From the NCBI GenBank assembly GCA_934247855.1, contig CAKQKA010000005.1, positions 1 through 27,950 of the forward strand: a stretch of DNA of 27,950 nucleotides, in the 5' to 3' direction. The DNA comes from an uncultured Clostridia bacterium. GTDB taxonomy: Bacteria; Bacillota; Clostridia; Christensenellales; Borkfalkiaceae. Shown piece after piece: positions 1-8,400 of this stretch; position 1 is the stretch's first letter; the number at the start of each line of letters is the position of its first letter. A program made the position numbers and the translations under genes. The notes under the pieces were generated by a model. The model did no database searches. It had not been told where the DNA came from and was given only the letters and a program-made list of their open reading frames with translations.

Positions 1-3000
1 CGCGATTTCAGCAATCTCTGCGTCGCCGTCGAACTGAGGTTTAACGATCTTGCCCGTTACAACGTACTGAGCGAGGTCTACGAACGTATCGATCGTCTTA
101 CCGCTGCGGACTTTGGAAACCTTAACGATTTCGCCGACCGATTTGATTACTGCGTCGATTTCGATTTCTTTTGCGTCGTTGCCGACCGTTCTGATAGTAG
201 CGGTCGGGAGTAATACGCCTACCTGATCGAGTACTACGTCTACCCATTCTTTAGCGCCGCCGAGATCGAATTCGTTAACAAAGGTCTTAACCTTGTTTGC
301 TATTTCGGCAATCTTAGCCTTGCCGCTGAACTCAGGTTTGGATACCTTACCTGTGAGTACATACTGAGCAAGGTCTACGATATCGTTGACCATCGCGTCT
401 TTAACGACTTTGCTTGCCTTGACAACTTCACCAGTCGAACCGATTACGTCGTCGATTGCAAGTTCTTTCGTTGCGTCTACGATTTTGGTAACTTTTTCAC
501 CTTTATACAACTTCTTGAGTTGGTTGTATGCTTCGGTAAGCGCGTCGTACTTGAACGCGAATGCATTGGTGATATTTTCGACGTCGGCAACACAGGTTTC
601 GATCAACAATTCTTTGTTGGGAACTTCGGGCGCGCTTAGCTTGCCGACTATTACGTCGCAAAGGAGCGCAGTTACCGCGTCTACCTTATTCTTATAAGCA
701 TCCTTGGTTGCGGCGTTGATTATCTTCGCCACAGCGTTGAACACTTTCGTGATTTGCATTTCGACGGTCGCCGAAACAAAATCTTTTACGTGCGTTTCGT
801 CGTACAGTTCGGCTATTACGTCGAGTACAACGTTTACTATTGCTTTAATGTCGTCGGGCGTGTATTTACTCTCTATCGCTTTTGCAAACAACGCGATATC
901 GTCAATATACAGTTTATCTTCGAATCTTGCTTTGAAGTCATAGCCCTTGGTGAGCGCATCGTGTACCGTAAGCGTGAACAGCGCGTTTGCAAGTTCGTTT
1001 TCCTCGTCTTCGAACGTGTACTTGCCGCCTGCCACGGTGTAACCTAAACTTTCGGCTGCAAGCGAACCGATCGTACGGTCTGCGCCGAGCAGCTTATCGG
1101 TTATCTTAATGAGCGTCGGGTTATCTACAAAGTACAGTATCGTGCCTACGCCGAGAATCACCGCGCCGCCGATTATCTTTTCGGTGGTGGTCGCTTCGTT
1201 CATAAGAGCTTCGAAGTCGAAACCTATTTCGCCGAACGTGCCGTTGAGTGCCGCGCTTGCAAGCTTTGCGATTCTGTCGGTTACCGCTTTGATCGCGTCG
1301 ATATGTTCGAATACCTTGCGTACGCTTTCAATCGTTTTGTCGACATCGAGCTTCTTGCTGTCTTCAACAAAAGTCTTGATTGTGGTTTCGTCTGTGTACA
1401 GCGCCTTAATTTGCGTGATTATTTCATTTATTACATTGTCGAGTAATTCAACCTTACCCTCGATAATCAATGAATAGAAGTTATCGAACGTGTTTGCAAT
1501 TTCGATAATCCCGGCATTCTTATCTAATTCGGGTGCCTTGACTGTTCCGGCAGCAAGCAGTATTGCAAGGTCGGCTACCGCATTGATCTTATCGTCGCCG
1601 GTTACCTTGGTCGACTTAACGATATTCGCTACGGACGTAATAACGTTATCGAGTTCAAGCGCGAGCGTCGCGTCTACAAATTTGACTACTTTCGCGTTCT
1701 CGTACAAGCCGGCTATTTCCGCATAAACAACGGTGAGAATATCATGCTTGAGGCTGAATTCGTCGGTTACCGCTTTGAGCGAGTTAACGACCTGATCAAC
1801 CGTTATTTCTTTATCGATCGCGGGCGCTTTGACGGTGCCGTCGGCAAGCAATCTTAACAGATTGCAGATTACTTTAACTTTTCTGACAACAGACTTGTTG
1901 TCGGTTGCTTGCGGAGCAAATCTTCTGCTGCGAGTTGCAGACGTCGAATCTTCTTCAAACGCGGCAACGACAACTTTTTCGATATAATCGATTATGCTGT
2001 CGAGCGAACGATTCATCGTTTCAGCCGCGAAATCTTTAAGTTTTACGCCTTCGTACAGTTCGCCGATTCCGTCGACAACAGCCTTCAACGCCTTCGTCAA
2101 GTTATTATTTACTTCTGTAGCGTTGATGATTGCGGTCAGCTTGGCGGCAACATTGTTAACAAGCGCATCACTGCTGAACTCGGGAGCTTTAACGGTACCG
2201 TCGACAAGTTCTTTTGCAAGATCTGCAACGGCGTCGATTATCGCGTCTTTAGTGAATTTACCCGTTTTTATAATTTTAGCCGTAGCCGTAATTATATTGT
2301 CGAGCGCAAGGCCTTTTGCATCGTCCGCAACCGTCTTGATTGTAGCGGTCGGGAACAGCGTTTCAATCTGTTCGAGTATTACGTCTACCCAAGCCTTTGC
2401 TCCGCCCAGTTTGAATCTGTCGGTAATTGCGTTGGTCTTTTTGGCGATCTCCGCAATTTCCGCATCCATGTTGAAACCGGGTTTGGTTAACGTGCCTTCT
2501 GCAAGGTATTTAGCAAGGTCGGTTATGGTATCGACCGTTGCGTCGTGTTTGAACAATTTTGCAGTCTTTGCTGATTTGCCGAGTGTATCGATCAACGAAT
2601 CGAGTTCTATCTTAGCCGCATCGTCGGCAAACGTCTTGATAGTAGACGTCGGGAATAATGCCGCAACTTGTTCGAGTACAAAGTCTACCCACTTATCGGC
2701 TGCGCCGAGTTCGAATCTGTCCGTTATCGCGTTGAGCTTTTTAGCGATCAATGCGATTTCGGCATCCATATTGAAGCCGGGTTTGGATATGGTACCTTCT
2801 GCCAAATACTTGGCAAGGTCGGTAATCGTATTAACCGTTTCTTCGGTAAGTAAGTTTGCAGTCTTGATTGCTTCGCCGAAAGTATCTGCTACCGAGTCGA
2901 GTTCAATCTTTGCCGCATCGTCTGCAAATGTCTTTATGGTAGAAGTCGGGAACAGTTTCGCAACTTGTTCGAGTACCAAATCTATCCATGCATCGGCTGC

Positions 3001-5400
3001 GCCGAGTTCGAATCTGTCGGATATCGCGTTGAGCTTTTTAGCGATCAATGCGATTTCGGCATCCATATTGAAGCCGGGTTTGGATATGGTACCTTCTGCC
3101 AAATATTTGGCAAGGTCGGTAATCGTATTAACCGTTTCTTCGGTAAGTAAGTTTGCGGTTACAACGACTGCGCCCAGCGCATCTATTATCGCATCGAGTT
3201 CGATATTCGCAGCATCTTTACCCACGGTCTTTATGGTAGAAGTCGGGAACAGTTTCGCAACTTGTTCGAGTATTGCGTCTACCCACTTATCGGCGGCACC
3301 GAGTTCGAATCTGTCGGTAATTGCATTGGTCTTCTTGGCGATCAATGCGATTTCCGCATCCATATTGAAGCCGGGTTTGGTTAACGTGCCTTCTGCAAGA
3401 TATTTAGCAAGGTCGGTTATGGTATTTACGGTTTCCGCAGTGAGTAATTCTGCGGTTATGATACCATTGCCGAGTGTATCGATCAACGAATCGAGTTCTA
3501 TCTTAGCCGCATCTTTACCTACTGTCTTGATAGTAGACGTCGGGAATAATGCCGCAACTTGTTCGAGTGCGAAGTCTACCCACTTATCGGCGGCGCCGAG
3601 TTCGAATCTGTCGGTGATTGCATTGAGCTTGGTTGCTATAACCGCAATTTCCGCATCCATATTGAAGCCGGGTTTGGATATGGTACCTTCTGCCAAATAC
3701 TTGGCAAGGTCGGTAATCGTATTAACCGTTTCTTCGGTAAGTAAGTTTGCGGTTACGACGACTGCACCCAGCGTATCTATTATCGTATCGAGTTCGATAT
3801 TCGCCGCATCTTTACACACGGTCTTTATGGTAGAAGTCGGGAACAGTTTCGCAATTTGTTCGAGTATTACGTCTATCCACTTATCGGCGGCACCGAGTTC
3901 GAATCTGTCCGTTATCGCGTTGAGTTTTTTAGCGATCAATGCGATTTCAGCATCCATATTGAAACCGGGTTTGGATATGGTACCTTCTGCCAAATACTTA
4001 GCCAAATCTACGATAGTATCGACCGTTTCGGCATAGAGCACTTCGGTTGCTTTAACTATTTCACCGGTCGCGCCGATCACTGCGTCGAGTTCGAGATCGC
4101 ATGTTGCGTCAACTATTTCGACAACCTTCTTATCCGTATATAAATAGCGGAGCTGTTCGTATACGGCGGTGAGTATTTCGTTTTCAAAGTCGAACGACTT
4201 GGTGATTGCTTCGATATCGCTTACAAGTTCACTGATCAACGTCTGATCATTGGGAACAACGAGCGCGTTAAACGTTCCGCCGATCGTATCGCTTAAAAGC
4301 TTTTCGATGGCGTCCACCATTTCCTTATATTCGTCCTTGGTTGCAGCGTTGACGATCTTTGCGACGCCGCCGAACGCAGCGGAGGTCTTCATTCCAAGAG
4401 TTGCCGAAACGAAATCTCTTACATGTGTTTCATTATAGAGATCGGCTATCACGTCGAGAGCAACGTCCGCAATCGACTTGACGTTTTCGGGCGCGTATTT
4501 GCTTTCGACGGCTTTCGCCATCATTGCTATATCATCAATATATAATTTGTCTTCAAATACACTCTTGAAGTCAAATCCCTTGGTGAGTACATTCTGAACG
4601 GTGAGATCGAACAACGTGTTGGCGAGATCGTTCTCTTTACCCTCGAACGTGTATTTTTCACCGTCGACCGTATAACCCATGGGTTCGGCTATGAGCGTTC
4701 CGAGCTTGCAATCTTTGCCGAGTATCTTATCGACTAACTGAATAAGCGTATCGTTGGCAACAAAGTACAATATCGTACCGGTTACGAGTATTACGCCGCC
4801 GATTATCAGAATTTCGGTAGTTGTTGCTTCATCCAGGAACGCATCGAGGTTGAATTTGAGATTTCCGAGCGTGCCGTCCAGAGCCGCGCTTGCAAGTTTT
4901 GCGATTCTGTCGGTTACCGCTTTAATCGCGTCGATATGAGCGAATATCTTACGAACGCTTTCGATTACAACGTCCACGTCGAGTTTTAAACTGTCGTCGA
5001 CGAACGTTCCTATCGTATTGCTGCTATTCGGGTATAATGTCTTAACCTGCGTAATGAGTTCGTTTATTACGTTATCCAGTACTTCAACGTGACCTTCGAT
5101 TAGCAGCGAGTAGAAGTTATCGAATGCATCGGCAAGTTCGACAATTACTACGTCTTTGTCGATTTCCGGCTTGCCGACCGTACCTTTAAGAAGCAGCGTT
5201 GCGAGATTGCTTACCGCGTCGACTTTATTATCCTCGATGACTTTAAACGATTTTATAATAGTCGCAAGCGACAAAATCGTCTTATCGATATCGAGATTAA
5301 GCGTGTCGTCCACGAAATAACGTATCTGAGACTCCTTATATAATTCTTTAAGTTCGGTGTAGAGCGTATCGAGTATTTCGCTCTTTAAGCCGAACGCATT
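1..5400 (-). repeat. 3.63-kb super-repeat, two copies (second cut by edge)
   Basis: Long matching stretches recur at offsets of 3630-3636 bp. Examples are the TM-like segment codons (4801 versus 1171), the AKLASAALDGTLG region (4885 versus 1252) and the FDNFYSLLIEG region (5113 versus 1477). Smaller repeats are therefore nested inside a unit of about 1210 aa. Copy 1 spans roughly 5400-1770 and copy 2 runs from about 1770 off the window. The small offset drift means in-frame codon indels only. Confidence 0.85.
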
Positions 5401-8400
5401 CGTTACGCTTTCAACGTATTCTATTACTTTTACAACATAGAGATCCTTCGTAGCTTCCACAAAGTTCTTGAGTTGTACATTATTATATAAGTTACCGAAA
5501 CCTGACAATACGACCATGATTTTTCCGTTAAGGTCGTCGCCGAGTTTGAATATTAAAATTACATCATAAAGTTTATCGGTTACCTGGTTTACGCAAACGG
5601 TGAGGTCGAAACACGGATAAACAATCGAACCGTCTATCAGCAGTTTGATAAGCTCGGCTATCGGCGTTACGTTATCTTTCTGATCGGGCGCGATCTTCAG
5701 AATAATACGAACGATCGAATCGACGACGGCATCGAACTTGATATCTTTCGACTTAGCGGGAATATTCTGGAGCGCTACGCCCGAATAGAAGCTAAGTATC
5801 TCGTTAAAGATAAAGTCGATTATATCTCTGGTATCGCCCGTGACTTCGAATACGTCGAGTATGCCGTTAATGCTGTCGATTACTCTGTTTACCGTAACTC
5901 TGAGGTCTATCTTAGGCGCATAGACCTTACCGTCTATCATCGTAATAAGGAAATCGGCTATAGCGTCGATGTATTTTTCTCCCTCGGGCCATGCGATTTT
6001 GGCGATGTTTGCCAAAGCCGTAACGGCAGCGTCAAAATCGGCGTGCAGCGTGGTTGAGAGGAAATCTTTAAGTTTTACGCCATAGTACTGCTTACCGATT
6101 TCGTTAAGGATATCGGTTACAACATTCTTAACTTCGCCGTCGGGAACAAATACGTCTACCAGCCCGCAAAGACTGTCGGTCAATTCGTTAACCTTAGCCG
6201 TAAGGTCGAGCATGGGTGCGGAAATCTTACCGCCGAACAATACTTTAACCAAATCGAATACAGGGGCAACGTATTTTACGCCGTCCGGGTATACGTCGTT
6301 AAGTATTTTGGTCGCGATAGCGTCTACCGAATCGATAACCGCGTCAAACTCGAGGTTTGCGCTTGCGGTACCGAGCTGTTTAAGTTTTACTTTGGGATAC
6401 AGACTGTCGATTTCGTTAAGTACGGCATTGATATATCCGTAAACACCGGTGGGTTCTTCGCCCGCTTCGAGCGCCATAACCGCGAGAGTATCGGGCTCGT
6501 CATCCTTATCGACGTTCTGATCTTCGGGCGCGTATTCCGGGAACGCAAACGTGGTAAGTACGTTGCGGAGCGACGCAGTGAGTTCGGTCACGTAAATGGT
6601 AAGATCCCAACCGGGATAACTGATCTTTCCGTCAATTACGAGCACGACGAACTGAACTATCGAGTTAACGTATTTTGTATATTTAAGACGTTCCGTTTCA
6701 TCGGGGAATACGTCTTGCAACGTTCTCTTTATTATTTTCGCAATCGATCTGACGACGTCGTCGAATCGGAGATTAGCGGTCGCGGCAACAAAATACTGCA
6801 GCGTTCTGCCTTCATAAAGCTTATCGATTTCGTTAAGCACCGTGCTCAGATAATCGTCGCCGGTGAAATTGTAACCGAACGTGGTCGAAAGTACTGTTCT
6901 GAACGACGCGGTAACATCGGTAACGGAAACGGTGAGATCCCATTTCGGATATCCGACTTTGCCGCCGAGTATAAGTTTAACAAACTCGCCGACGGGGGCT
7001 AATTTCGCCTCCCCTGCGGGGTAGAACAAGTATATAAGTTTGAGCAATACTTCAACGCCGAGATCGAAATCGGCATAAAGCGTCGCGCCGATGAAATGCT
7101 GAAGCGTAACGCCCGTGTACAGTTCATCAATTTCGGCAAGTATTTCATGTATGTATTTTGTGTAAATCTCGCTTTCATCCCAGCCGAATGCGGTAAACAC
7201 GCCTTCGATAGCATCGATAACTTCCGCTACCGTTTTTCTGAGATCCCAACCCGGTCTGTATGCTTTTCCGTCGAGCAACGTGGTCAGAAGTGTAACAACC
7301 GCGTCTACCTTTGCGGCGCCGTCACCCCAGAACGCTTTTGCAACGTCGCCGGCGGCGGTAATTACGTCGTCGATTTTGTGATGAAGATCCAACAGCGGGT
7401 ACCCCAGCTTTCCTTCGACCATCATAGTCGCAAAGTCAACGAGCGCATCGATTCCTGCGGCACCGTCTTTCCAGAACGCTTTTACAACATCGCCGGTAGC
7501 GATGATGACGTTATCCATTTTTACTCTGAGATCCCATGCGGGACGACTCATTCTTCCGTCGATAACAAGTGTCGAAAGATTAACCAGCGAGTTGATTATT
7601 TCGATACCGTCTTCCCAGAACACATTGATTACCGCGCCGACTGCAATGATAAAGTCGTCCATCTTCGGTCTGAGGTCCCACATCGGGCGCTTCAGTTTTC
7701 CGTCGACCACCAATACAGCAAGAGCGACTATCGCGTCGATCTTGGTCGAACCGTCTTCCCAGAAGGACTTTACAACTTCACCCGTAGCCTTGATAACGTC
7801 GTCCATAAGGACTCTGAGATCCCAGCCCGGTCTTACAATCTTTCCGTCGAGAAGCAGAACTACGAGATTTTCGATTGCTTCGATCTGCTTGACGTTATCG
7901 GGTAAGCCTGCTTTCAGCACGCGCCCGACAGCCAAAGCCACTTCGTCGAAAGAAATTTTCGAAGAGTCGGCTATGAACGATTCTATAGTGGACTCGGGAT
8001 ATAAAGCGTTTACTTCGTCGCATAATTGATTTACCGCGTTTTTAAGGTTACCTTCCGCATAGTCGCATCCTATAATCCTTGCAAACTCGGAAATCGCAAC
8101 GATTTCTGCATAATAGTTAAAGCCGAAGCCGCTTACCTGACCTTCTACGAGATACATCACGAGGTCAACTATATGGTCAACCTTATCGGCATTTTCGGGA
8201 GTCGCTTTCTTCGCAACATTGCCGAGCGAATCGACGATATTGTCCACGCCGATGTTCATAGTGTCGACAACGAAACTATCGATCGTTGAAACGCGGCCGC
8301 TTTCTTCGTCCGCGTACAGCCTTGCAACTTCGTCGCACAACTGGATTACAACGTTCGAAGCGGTGCCTTCGGGTATGAATTTTTCAAAAACGGTTTTTGT

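Noticed and set aside
1994..4036. A 680-codon open frame on the plus strand
   Set aside because: It lies antisense to the repeats of the giant gene and repeats with the same 297-bp period. It has no ribosome site, and its Ser/Ala/Leu-rich product is what the reverse of those codons gives.
1..4050. CRISPR-like array suggested by regular 297-bp repeats
   Set aside because: Repeats are far too long, in frame and coding, with no unique spacers.
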